Shown: in pieces, positions 33,892 through 41,893 of the stretch | Layout of the letters: each line of letters begins with the position of its first letter | Position numbering within the stretch: the first letter of the stretch is position 1 | Notes under the pieces: generated by a model | What the model was told of the DNA's origin: nothing | Seen by the model: only the letters and a program-made list of their open reading frames with translations | Databases searched by the model: none | NCBI GenBank assembly: GCA_964540795.1 | Contig: CAZINX010000005.1 | Location: 62,001-126,000 of the forward strand | Source of the DNA: Dichotomicrobium sp964540795 | GTDB lineage: Bacteria; Pseudomonadota; Alphaproteobacteria; Rhizobiales; Rhodomicrobiaceae | Length of the DNA: 64,000 bases | Direction of reading: 5' to 3' | Program-made: the position numbers and the translations under genes

Positions 33892-34000
33892 AGCGTTTCC
33901 GTTTGCTCTTCGACTTGTAGGTGCGGGCGTCAGGGCGACCGAAGGTGGAGCGCGCCTTGCCCTTGGAGGGCTGCTCGCCTGCCGGGACCGCCGGCTGCAC
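33884..34000 (-). pseudogene. Detached copy of the uvrB 3' end
   Basis: On the minus strand this reads PAVPAGEQPSKGKARST, then FGRPDARTYKSKSKRKR and a stop, almost identical to the last 31 residues of the uvrB gene ending at 34460 (PAAPAGEQPSKGKARST, then SGRPGTRTYKSKGRKR). It includes a 20-nt exact match starting at 33908 and 34475. There is no start or upstream uvrB sequence. The copies are in direct orientation about 565 nt apart, flanking a small secreted-peptide gene, so a local duplication or insertion left this tail behind. Confidence 0.85.
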
Positions 34001-34130
34001 CCTTCAATCACGTGTTCTCAACTCTGTTTGAGCGACCTTTGTGCCATCCGGGCGGCTGATTAGGTCGTGGGATAGAAGGGAGTGCACTTCCTCGACGCCA
34101 ACTTCGAACCGAATTGAAGGGAGTACCGCG

Positions 34131-34268
34131 ATGAGGACGCTTCTCACAGTTCTAACCCTGACGCTCACCGTGTTGGCGAGCTCCACGGCGGCAATGGCCG
34201 CGGCCGAGAACAACACGTATAACGATTTTCCGGACTGGGCTCAGGAAGCCTTCGTGTCGGAAAAGTAA
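34131..34268 (+). CDS. Small secreted peptide of unknown function
   Basis: The 45-residue product starts MRTLLTVLTLTLTVLASST, a convincing signal peptide with AMA cleavage, leaving about 22 residues (AENNTYNDFPDWAQEAFVSEK). GAAGGGAG lies 8 nt upstream and a strong hairpin (34310-34333) follows, so the transcription unit looks complete. It lies between the detached uvrB tail and true uvrB. No known family is recognised. Confidence 0.6.
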   Translation: MRTLLTVLTLTLTVLASSTAAMAAAENNTYNDFPDWAQEAFVSEK

Positions 34269-34309
34269 ACGAATTCTCTCAGGGCGAGCGAGCTCCTAAC
34301 TGAGAAGGC

Positions 34310-34333
34310 CCCGCCGTCAGCGCACGGCGGGGT
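34310..34333 (+). terminator. Strong hairpin after a small peptide gene
   Basis: CCCCGCCGT and ACGGCGGGG form a 9-bp perfect stem around CAGCGC. No T-tract follows, so it may be a terminator of the Rho-assisted or bidirectional kind rather than a canonical one. Confidence 0.5.
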
Positions 34334-34459
34334 CAACTTGTTGATACGGAGACGAAACGCCGGCAGCAGCGACACCTGACACCGTGGCATGCCCCAGACG
34401 GAATTTCAGGATGGGCGCGCCATGCTTCCGAAAAACCGGCGGCCATTCTCCGAATAGCG

Positions 34460-36697
34460 CTATCTCTTGCGGCCCTTCGACTTGTAGGTGCGGGTGCCGG
34501 GGCGGCCTGAGGTGGAGCGCGCCTTGCCCTTCGACGGCTGCTCGCCCGCCGGCGCGGCGGGGTCGCCTGAATAGAAAAGCTGCTGCTCGCGCAGATCCTT
34601 CACCTCGTCGCGCAACCGCGCAGCCTCCTCGAATTCCAGGTTCGCCGCCGCTGTCATCATGCGCTGCTCCATATCGGCGATGACCGCTTCCATGTTGTGG
34701 CCGCTGTAGTCCGCCTGCTTGCCCTCGGCAAAGCCCACCGCTTTCGGGATCGTCACGTGATCCTGCTCATAGACGCTTTCCATGATGTCGCCGATGTTCT
34801 TGCGGATCGACTGCGGCGTGATGCCGTGCGCCTCGTTGAACGCCATCTGCTTCTCGCGGCGGCGATTGGTCTCCTGGATCGCGCGGTCCATCGAGCCGGT
34901 GATATTGTCGGCGTAGAGAATGACCCGCCCGTCCACGTTGCGCGCCGCGCGGCCGATGGTCTGGATCAGCGACGTCTCGGAGCGCAGGAAGCCTTCCTTG
35001 TCCGCGTCGAGGATCGCGACCAGCGCGCATTCGGGAATGTCCAGCCCCTCACGCAACAGGTTGATGCCTACCAGCACATCGAACGCGCCGAGCCGCAGAT
35101 CGCGGATGATCTCGATCCGCTCGATGGTGTCGATGTCCGAGTGCATGTAGCGGACCTTCAGCCCCTGCTCGAAGGCGTACTCGGTCAGGTCCTCGGCCAT
35201 GCGCTTGGTCAGCGTCGTGACCAGCACGCGCCCGCCCTTGTCGATGGTCTTGCGGCACTCGTCGATCAGGTCGTCAACCTGGCTGCGCGCCGGGCGCACC
35301 TCGACCTCGGGGTCGATCAGGCCGGTCGGGCGGATCACCTGCTCGGCGAACACGCCGCCGGTCTGCTCCAGCTCCCATTTGCCCGGCGTGGCGGAAACAT
35401 AGACCGTCTGCGGGCGCATCTCGTTCCACTCGGAGAAACGCAGCGGCCGGTTGTCGAGACATGACGGCAGGCGGAACCCATGCTCGGCCAGCGTGCATTT
35501 GCGGCGGAAGTCGCCGTTGAACATGCCGTTGAGCTGTCCGATGGTGACGTGGCTCTCGTCGACAAACACCAGCGCGTTGTCCGGCAGGTATTCGAACAGC
35601 GTCGGCGGTGGCTCGCCGGGCGCGCGACCTGTCAGGTAGCGCGAATAGTTCTCGATGCCGGGGCAGGAGCCGGTCGCGATCAGCATCTCGATGTCGTGAT
35701 GCGTGCGCTGCTCCAGCCGCTGCGCTTCGAGCAGCCGGCCATTCGCGTTCAGCTCGTCCAGCCGCGCGGCCAGTTCCGTGCGGATCTGCTTGACCGCCTG
35801 ATGGAGCGTGGGCTTCGGCGTGACGTAGTGCGAGTTGGCGAACACCTTGACCTTGTCGAGCGTCGCCGTCTTTTCGCCAGTCAGGGGATCGAACTCGTTG
35901 ATCGCCTCGATCTCGTCGCCGAACAGCGACAGCCGCCACGCGCGATCCTCCAAGTGGGCCGGCCACAGCTCGATGGTGTCGCCGCGCACGCGAAACGTGC
36001 CGCGCTGAAACGCCACATCGTTGCGGCTATATTGCAGCGCCACCAGGTCGCTCAGCAGCTTGCGCTGCTCCACGCGGTCGCCGGGCGCGAGGCTGAACGT
36101 CATCGCCGTATAGGTCTCGACCGAGCCGATACCGTAGATGCACGACACCGACGCCACGATAATCACATCGTCCCGCTCCAGCAGCGCGCGGGTGGCGGCG
36201 TGGCGCATCCGATCGATCTGCTCGTTGATGCTCGACTCCTTCTCGATGAAGGTGTCGGTGCGCGGGACGTAGGCTTCCGGCTGATAGTAGTCGTAGTACG
36301 AGACGAAATACTCGACCGCGTTGTCGGGGAAGAAGCTCCTGAACTCGCCGTAAAGCTGCGCGGCCAGCGTCTTGTTCGGCGCGAGGATCAGCGCCGGGCG
36401 CTGGGTGCGCTCGATGATGTTGGCGGCGGTGAAGGTCTTGCCCGAGCCGGTGACGCCGAGCAGCACCTGGTCCTGCTCGCCATTCTCGATGCCCTCGACA
36501 AGTTCGCGGATCGCCTCGGGCTGGTCGCCCTGCGGCGTGTAGTCGGAGGCGAGCCGGAAGCGGACGCCGCCTTCGGATTTCTCCGGGCGCTCGGGCCGGT
36601 GCGGGATGAACTCGCGCTGCTTGCCCGTGATCAGCGGATGGCCGCCAATCAGCGCCTGCGACATGTCGGAGAAGCCGGATGGGGATGTTTCAGCCAT
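34460..36697 (-). CDS. uvrB: Excinuclease ABC subunit B
   Basis: The 745-residue helicase-like damage-verification subunit of nucleotide excision repair has Walker A GVTGSGKTFT, the beta-hairpin region YYDYYQPEAYVPRTDTFIEKESSINEQIDRMRH, DEAD-type VDESHV, the helicase C-domain with INLLREGLDIPE and QTIGRAARN, and a C-terminal UVR motif (EQRMMTAAANLEFEEAARLRDEVKDL) that binds UvrC. The Lys/Arg-rich tail is duplicated at 33884-34000. ATG 36697 precedes an approximately 45-residue head before the conserved FRLASDYTPQGDQP. uvrA is 8 kb downstream. Confidence 0.97.
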   Translation of the reverse strand: MAETSPSGFSDMSQALIGGHPLITGKQREFIPHRPERPEKSEGGVRFRLASDYTPQGDQPEAIRELVEGIENGEQDQVLLGVTGSGKTFTAANIIERTQRPALILAPNKTLAAQLYGEFRSFFPDNAVEYFVSYYDYYQPEAYVPRTDTFIEKESSINEQIDRMRHAATRALLERDDVIIVASVSCIYGIGSVETYTAMTFSLAPGDRVEQRKLLSDLVALQYSRNDVAFQRGTFRVRGDTIELWPAHLEDRAWRLSLFGDEIEAINEFDPLTGEKTATLDKVKVFANSHYVTPKPTLHQAVKQIRTELAARLDELNANGRLLEAQRLEQRTHHDIEMLIATGSCPGIENYSRYLTGRAPGEPPPTLFEYLPDNALVFVDESHVTIGQLNGMFNGDFRRKCTLAEHGFRLPSCLDNRPLRFSEWNEMRPQTVYVSATPGKWELEQTGGVFAEQVIRPTGLIDPEVEVRPARSQVDDLIDECRKTIDKGGRVLVTTLTKRMAEDLTEYAFEQGLKVRYMHSDIDTIERIEIIRDLRLGAFDVLVGINLLREGLDIPECALVAILDADKEGFLRSETSLIQTIGRAARNVDGRVILYADNITGSMDRAIQETNRRREKQMAFNEAHGITPQSIRKNIGDIMESVYEQDHVTIPKAVGFAEGKQADYSGHNMEAVIADMEQRMMTAAANLEFEEAARLRDEVKDLREQQLFYSGDPAAPAGEQPSKGKARSTSGRPGTRTYKSKGRKR

Positions 36698-36765
36698 GCC
36701 GCGAATATGGCCCCGCGCGTCGCGAGCGTCCAGCGCGCAATGGCCGGTTGTGCAGATCAGCGCCG

Positions 36766-37659
36766 CTAACGTGCCGCCAGCTTCGCGCGCCAATCCTGCA
36801 TCATGGCGATGCACGCATCCAGCTCCTCAGCGTGGGGCGGCGGCAGTTCCAGCATCAGCACCGGGCTTTTCGGGAAGTCCAGTTCGCTGAACACAGCGTT
36901 CCACGGGATCGACCCCCAGCCCAGCGGCAGATGCAGATCGCCCAGCCCGTAGGCGATGCGCTCGGCGCGCGTCACGGTGCGCATATCGTTTGGCCGCCCA
37001 AAGCTGTCGTGCAGGTGCAGATGTTCGGCGAACGGCGCGAGCGGCGCCAACTCCTCCAGCAGGTCGCGCCCGTGAAAGCCGCAATTGATATAGGCGTGCG
37101 ACACATCGAGGCAGCAGCGGATGTTCGGGTGGTCGATCCGCCCCAGTTCGTAGGCGAGCCGCGACGGCAGCGCCGAGTGCAGGTCCGCGCGCTCGGTCGG
37201 CAGCGTCTCGACGCACACGACGACCCCTGCCCCCGCCGCGATGCCGGCGATTTCCGCAAGCGCCGCGCGCTGGCGCTCATACGCCGCGTCAATTTCCGCG
37301 CGCGCGCCATGCGCGCAGACGCCAGTGTGCATGACCATGTGACGCGCGCCGAGTTCGGCGGTGATCTCGATGGATGCTTTCAAGATATCGAGATGAAGCC
37401 CCAACCGCCCCGGATGATCCATCAGGTTGATCGCGAGTGGCGCGTGAATGCTGTAGCTCAGGGCGCGCCCGCCGCACACCTGCTGCAACACGGCCAGAAC
37501 CTCGCGACGGATGCGCCCGCCCAGCATCAGATCCAACTCGAACAGCGGCAATTCCACCAGATCGACGGGTTTCCCTTCCGCCTCGTCCAGCGCCTTGGCG
37601 AGCGCATCCATCGCTCCGGCGCGCACGGCGTATCCGATCTGGGGCGCGGGGTCGGTCAT
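36766..37659 (-). CDS. Sugar phosphate isomerase/epimerase-like TIM barrel (AP endonuclease 2 fold)
   Basis: The 297-residue TIM-barrel protein has metal-ligand positions typical of the xylose isomerase-like family: HTGVC, VVVCVETLP (Glu), CLDVSHAYINCGFHG (Asp/His), EHLHLHDSFG (His) and VLMLELPP (Glu). Members include endonuclease IV and many epimerases; no subfamily can be named. It is on the same strand as uvrB, 69 nt upstream of it, but has its own start at ATG 37659. Function is inferred only to the fold. Confidence 0.8.
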   Translation of the reverse strand: MTDPAPQIGYAVRAGAMDALAKALDEAEGKPVDLVELPLFELDLMLGGRIRREVLAVLQQVCGGRALSYSIHAPLAINLMDHPGRLGLHLDILKASIEITAELGARHMVMHTGVCAHGARAEIDAAYERQRAALAEIAGIAAGAGVVVCVETLPTERADLHSALPSRLAYELGRIDHPNIRCCLDVSHAYINCGFHGRDLLEELAPLAPFAEHLHLHDSFGRPNDMRTVTRAERIAYGLGDLHLPLGWGSIPWNAVFSELDFPKSPVLMLELPPPHAEELDACIAMMQDWRAKLAAR

Positions 37660-37820
37660 CGGCTATCCCTTGGTTGGCAGGCGTTCATCTCAGGTTCACG
37701 CGCAATTGAGGAACATTGAGGCAAGTTAACTTGTTCATGTGTCAAGCGCATGTAGACTTTAACACATGAGCAGGATGCCCGCGCGATGCGGGATAACAGA
37801 CGTGAACAGGAGAGCTGGAC

Positions 37821-37946
37821 ATGGCCACTTGCTTCGGATGCCAGGGCAATACGCCAGAAAGCAATGCGCAGGTCAATTTCTGGCGCGGTCTGGCGCTCGG
37901 CCTTTCCATCTGGGTCGTGCTGGTCGGCGCGCTGGTAATCGCCTGA
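37821..37946 (+). CDS. 41-residue CxxC single-span membrane protein
   Basis: The product reads ATCFGCQGNTPESNAQVNF followed by a hydrophobic span WRGLALGLSIWVVLVGALVIA to the end. CAGGAG lies about 9 nt before the ATG. A CxxC head before one helix suggests heme, iron-sulphur or redox contact, or a small subunit of a membrane complex. No His is present, so it is not a light-harvesting peptide. Upstream, CATGTGT (37736-37742) and ACACATG (37762-37768) form an inverted repeat. It is a convincing but unrecognised gene. Confidence 0.6.
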   Translation: MATCFGCQGNTPESNAQVNFWRGLALGLSIWVVLVGALVIA

Positions 37947-37959
37947 TGCCGGCGGTGTC

Positions 37960-38316
37960 TCACTTCTGCGGAACGGTCTGTTCCGCTACCCAGTCGAGAA
38001 AGTCCGTATTCCCCCCGGACACCTCAAGCACAGCTACGGCGGGCACGTCGTAGCTGTGCAACCGTTTGATCTCGGCCGTCACCTCGGCGGCGAGCCCCGC
38101 GCGCGTTTTAACGAACATCGCCGTTTCCTCGCCTTCCTGCGCCGCGCCGTCCCACTCGAAGACCGCCGTCATGCCCGGAAAGATGTTGGCGCAGGCCGCC
38201 AGCTTGCGGTTCACCAGTTCGCGCGCGATGGTCTTGGCCTCGTCGGGCGTCTCGCAGGTGGTGTAGACCATCACCATCCGGTCGGCATCCGGCTGTTCCG
38301 TTTGCGCTTCGCTCAT
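37960..38316 (-). CDS. cutA: CutA1 divalent-ion tolerance protein
   Basis: The 118-residue trimeric CutA fold shows VMVYTTCETPDEAKTIARELVNRKLAACANIFPGMTAVFEWDG and HSYDVPAVAVLEV, both family signatures. It is linked to copper tolerance in E. coli, but its biochemical role is still unclear. ATG 38316 is preferred to a GTG one codon upstream, with AGG 8 nt before it. It converges on the 41-residue membrane protein gene. Confidence 0.93.
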   Translation of the reverse strand: MSEAQTEQPDADRMVMVYTTCETPDEAKTIARELVNRKLAACANIFPGMTAVFEWDGAAQEGEETAMFVKTRAGLAAEVTAEIKRLHSYDVPAVAVLEVSGGNTDFLDWVAEQTVPQK

Positions 38317-38409
38317 CACGCTTACCTCATGGCGGCAGGCTGGCGCTGCTGACGCCGCCTGTGCAAAAGTCTATAGTCTTGCACTGAAGATAGCCGATCA
38401 CGAGCCGCC

Positions 38410-39192
38410 ATGCACGAGCGCCCCTCCGACATCACCAAGATTCACTTCGTGGCCAGCGAGGCGGCGGAGGCTCAGGCCGCTTATGAGCGCTTGACCACGC
38501 GGTATGGACAGGTGGCGCCCGAAGAGGCCGAGGTGATCGTCGCGCTGGGCGGCGACGGGCTGATGCTGCAGACGCTGCACGAGACCATGTGCCACAGCAT
38601 CCCGATTTACGGCATGAACCGCGGCTCCATCGGCTTCCTGATGAACGAGTATCACGAGGATGACCTGCTGGAGCGCCTCGAACAGGCCGAGATGAGCGTT
38701 ATCCACCCGCTGCGCATGAAAGTGCGCGACCGCGAGGGCGTTACTCATGAGGCGCTGGCGATCAACGAGGTGTCGATCTTCCGGCTGACCTATCAGGCGG
38801 CCAAGCTGCGCATCCTCGTCGATGACCAGCTGCGCATGGACGAGATGGTGTGCGATGGCGTGCTGGTGGCAACGCCCGCCGGCAGTACCGCCTACAATCT
38901 CTCGGTCTACGGGCCGATCCTCCCGATCAACGCGCCGCTGCTGGCGCTGACGCCGATCAGCCCGTTCCGCCCCCGGCGCTGGCGCGGCGCGCTATTGTCC
39001 AACGAGGCGCAGGTGCGGATCGAGGTGCTGGAGCCGGAAAAGCGCCCGGTCGCTGCCGTTGCGGACCACACCGAGTTCCGCCACGCACTGCGCGTCGATG
39101 TGCACGAAGCGCGGTCCATCGGGCTCCGGCTGATGTTCGACCCCGGCCACGCACTGGATGAGCGCATCCTCGCCGAGCAGTTCCGCTATTAG
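38410..39192 (+). CDS. nadK: NAD kinase
   Basis: The 260-residue enzyme phosphorylates NAD to NADP. It has the GGDGLML motif (GGDG is the polyphosphate/ATP site), YGMNRGSIGFLMNEY, NEVSIFR and DGVLVATPAGSTAYNLS. It is shorter than E. coli NadK at the N-terminus, normal for alphaproteobacteria. It is divergent from cutA. Confidence 0.95.
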   Translation: MHERPSDITKIHFVASEAAEAQAAYERLTTRYGQVAPEEAEVIVALGGDGLMLQTLHETMCHSIPIYGMNRGSIGFLMNEYHEDDLLERLEQAEMSVIHPLRMKVRDREGVTHEALAINEVSIFRLTYQAAKLRILVDDQLRMDEMVCDGVLVATPAGSTAYNLSVYGPILPINAPLLALTPISPFRPRRWRGALLSNEAQVRIEVLEPEKRPVAAVADHTEFRHALRVDVHEARSIGLRLMFDPGHALDERILAEQFRY

Positions 39193-39243
39193 CGCGGAGC
39201 AAAAATCGGAACTGCTTTTCAGGCAAAATGCGCGAGAACGAGA

Positions 39244-39825
39244 TTACTGCGCGGTGCTGTCGTAATAGCTGACGATTGCGCCGAGGTCCGGCCGCTCGCG
39301 CTCCTGCGGCGGCTCTTCCGCCGTGCCGATATGAATGAAGCCGGCGATGCGCTCCTTCGCGGTCAGGCCGATTGCGTGGCGCGCGCTCTCATCATAGGCG
39401 TACCATTCCGTCAGCCAGTGCGCGGCGAAGCCGAGCGCGTGAGCGGCATGGACCACATTCATGCAGGCCGCCCCGGCGGACAGCACCTGTTCCCACTCGG
39501 GCGCGCCCGGATGATAGACCGTGTGCGAGACCACGGCTATGGTGACCGGCGAGCGCATGAAGCGGTTGCGCTCGATGTCAAGCCGCATGTCGGAGGCTTC
39601 CGGCTCCTTCTCCGCCGTGATATGGGCCAGCCGTTCGCCGAGCGCTTTTCGCGCGTCGCCCGCAATGACGATGAAGCGCCAGGGCACGAGCTTCTTGTGG
39701 TCCGGCACGCGGGCGGCGATCCGCAGGATGGTTTCAAGCTGCTGCTGATCCGGGCCTGGCTCGACGAGCTTGTCGGCCTTCACCGAGCGGCGGTTTTCGA
39801 GATGCTCGATCACGGGGTTTGTCAT
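39244..39825 (-). CDS. Nitroreductase family protein
   Basis: The 193-residue FMN-dependent oxidoreductase has ENRRSVKADKL at the N-terminus (FMN phosphate binding), RVPDHKKLVPWRFIVI and AAHALGFAAHWLTEW, as in small YdjA-type nitroreductases. It probably reduces nitro compounds, quinones or related electrophiles with NAD(P)H. ATG 39825 has GGGAG 7 nt upstream; the frame is open further up but without a site. It converges on nadK. Confidence 0.9.
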   Translation of the reverse strand: MTNPVIEHLENRRSVKADKLVEPGPDQQQLETILRIAARVPDHKKLVPWRFIVIAGDARKALGERLAHITAEKEPEASDMRLDIERNRFMRSPVTIAVVSHTVYHPGAPEWEQVLSAGAACMNVVHAAHALGFAAHWLTEWYAYDESARHAIGLTAKERIAGFIHIGTAEEPPQERERPDLGAIVSYYDSTAQ

Positions 39826-39909
39826 GCAATGCTCCCATTTGTCCGCTGAACTCGCGCTCATGCGAGGAGAGTGCTGGACACGATGCGAAATCGGGGGAAT
39901 GTTTGCGCC

Positions 39910-41889
39910 ATGAGAGGGCTTTTCATCAAGTATTTTGCCGGTGCAACCGCGCTCTTCATCCTGACGGCCACCGGGCTGGGCGGCGGCGCGGCCCTGGCTC
40001 AAAATCGCGCAGTTATCCTCGATATGACCAACAGCATGTGGGCGCCGATCGAGGGTGGGCGGAAGTATGAGGTCGCGCGCGAGGCCGTGGAAAGCGCCGC
40101 GCGAAGCCTGAGGCCGCAGTCGCGCTTCGGCCTCTACGTGATCGGGAACCAGCCGGGCGCGGACTGCGAGGCCGTGACCGAGGCCGTCCCGTTCGCGCCG
40201 CTTGACCGGGGCGCGCTCGACGCCGCGCTGGAGAAGGCCATCCCCGATCGCGGTCGGATGCCGCTGTTTCCGGCGCTGGAGCGCGCGGTCGAGGATATTC
40301 AGGCGAATGGCGGCGAGGGCCGCATCCTGATCATCGGCGACGGCGCGGGCACCTGCGTCCCGGACACTTGCGCCGCCGCGCGCGGGTTGGGCGAACGCGC
40401 AGGCGGGCTGCGCATCGACGCGGTTTCACTGAATGCCGATGCCGAAGATCAGCGAAGGTTGAAATGCATCGCCGACGCCACCGGCGGCACGCACACCGAC
40501 GCTGACACCCGGAGCGAGGTCGTCGCCTTCGTCCGGGCCGCCCTCGCGGGTGATGCGAAGCCCGACGCGCCCCGGCCGCGCGCGCAAACGGCCTCGCAGG
40601 AGGATGCGCCGCCGCTTCCGGCCATCAATCCGTTTCGCCCCGGCCAGTCGCCGGTGGTCACGCTGCGCGCAGTGCTGTCCGAAGGCCAGGAGCCGATCGA
40701 GCGCGGGCTGGCCTGGCGGGTGCTGGAGGCGGCGGGCGCGGACGGCGGCGAGGTCTGGCGCGGCGCGGACCCGCAGCCCGAACTCAACCTGCCGCCGGGC
40801 GACTATCGTGTCGAAGTGGACTACGGAACGGTAAGGGCCAGCCGAGAAATCGAGGTGCGGCAGCGCCGCGCCCAGACAATCACGGTCGATCTCGACGCGG
40901 GCATTCTCAACCTGTCGGGCGCGGCGCGCGCGGGCGGCCAGCCGGTCGGCGACCTGTTCTATTACGTGCATGAACTGGATCAGGGCAGCGGCTCCGGCAA
41001 GCTGGTCGCGCGCTCCAGCCAGCCGCAACCCAGCTTCTACCTTCCCGCCGGAGTCTATCGAGTCGTGGCCCGGCACGGGCTGGCCGAGGCCGCAGACACC
41101 GTCGAACTTGAGGCGGGCGCGATCCTCGGGCGCAATCTCGCGCTGAATGCCGGGACGCTGCGCGTGAAGGCGAGCGTGGCGGACGGCGAGGCGACGCCGC
41201 GCGGCACGATGTTCTTCGTGCATGAGCGCGACGGCGATGGCTGGCGAGAGTTGGCGCGCTCCGCCCAGCGGGAGCCGGCCTTCACGCTGCCGGAAGGCGA
41301 ATACCGGATCGAGGCCCGGCTGGACGCGGCGCGGACGCGCGCGACGGTGGAGATCGGCGCGGGCGAGGAAAAGGTCGCCTCCCTGAGCCTGCCGGTCGGG
41401 CGCCTTGTGATCGAAACGCAGTTGGAAGGCCAGTCAGGTCCCGTCGACGCGGGCGTGGTCTACCGCATGTTCCGGCTGGACAGGGGCAACGCTGAACTGG
41501 TCCATACTTCGGCGCGCGCGCAATACGAAGGCTTCTTCCCGGCGGGGCGCTATCGCGTAGTCAGCGCCTATGGCGTCGGAAATGCCGTGGAAACGCAGGA
41601 AGTCACAGTCGAGCCAGGCGAGACCCGCAGCCTCACCTTCACGCACAGCGCCGGACGCGCCCAGCTTGGGCTGGTCAAGGTCGCGGGCGGGCTGACGCTC
41701 GGGCGGGTGCGCTGGTCGATACGCGACAGCGACGGCGAGGAAATCTATGCGTCGACCGAATCGGTGCCCGAGCCGTATCTGCAAGCCGGTCAATATGTCG
41801 CCATCGCGGAGCGGCAGGGACAGACTGTGCGGCAGGCGTTTACAGTGTCGCCGAACCAGACGGCAGTGGTGGAAATTGTCGCGGAATAG
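39910..41889 (+). CDS. Periplasmic VWA-domain protein with five tandem beta-modules
   Basis: The 659-residue secreted protein has a signal peptide (to ALAQ, residue 31) and a VWA domain (about 32-215) with DMTNS at the metal site (Asp38, Thr40, Ser42). Residue 117 is Met where a MIDAS Thr is expected, so the metal site is degenerate. From residue 249 there are five repeats of about 78-85 residues (249-331, 332-415, 416-497, 498-582, 583-659), each with a PxGxYRV-like core as in PEGA or carboxypeptidase-regulatory folds. Co-transcribed with a shorter paralogue 4 nt downstream. An adhesive or envelope-scaffold role is plausible. Confidence 0.8.
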   Translation: MRGLFIKYFAGATALFILTATGLGGGAALAQNRAVILDMTNSMWAPIEGGRKYEVAREAVESAARSLRPQSRFGLYVIGNQPGADCEAVTEAVPFAPLDRGALDAALEKAIPDRGRMPLFPALERAVEDIQANGGEGRILIIGDGAGTCVPDTCAAARGLGERAGGLRIDAVSLNADAEDQRRLKCIADATGGTHTDADTRSEVVAFVRAALAGDAKPDAPRPRAQTASQEDAPPLPAINPFRPGQSPVVTLRAVLSEGQEPIERGLAWRVLEAAGADGGEVWRGADPQPELNLPPGDYRVEVDYGTVRASREIEVRQRRAQTITVDLDAGILNLSGAARAGGQPVGDLFYYVHELDQGSGSGKLVARSSQPQPSFYLPAGVYRVVARHGLAEAADTVELEAGAILGRNLALNAGTLRVKASVADGEATPRGTMFFVHERDGDGWRELARSAQREPAFTLPEGEYRIEARLDAARTRATVEIGAGEEKVASLSLPVGRLVIETQLEGQSGPVDAGVVYRMFRLDRGNAELVHTSARAQYEGFFPAGRYRVVSAYGVGNAVETQEVTVEPGETRSLTFTHSAGRAQLGLVKVAGGLTLGRVRWSIRDSDGEEIYASTESVPEPYLQAGQYVAIAERQGQTVRQAFTVSPNQTAVVEIVAE

Positions 41890-41893
41890 CCAG

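Noticed and set aside
34012..34030. GTTC...GTTT upstream of the small peptide as an alphaproteobacterial LexA box
   Set aside because: Spacing is 8 rather than 7 nt and the second half is imperfect; uvrA and uvrB upstream regions also lack a clear box.
37736..37768. TGT...ACA pattern upstream of the 41-residue membrane gene as a PpsR site
   Set aside because: The TGT and ACA triplets are 10 nt apart rather than 12, so it does not fit PpsR/CrtJ.
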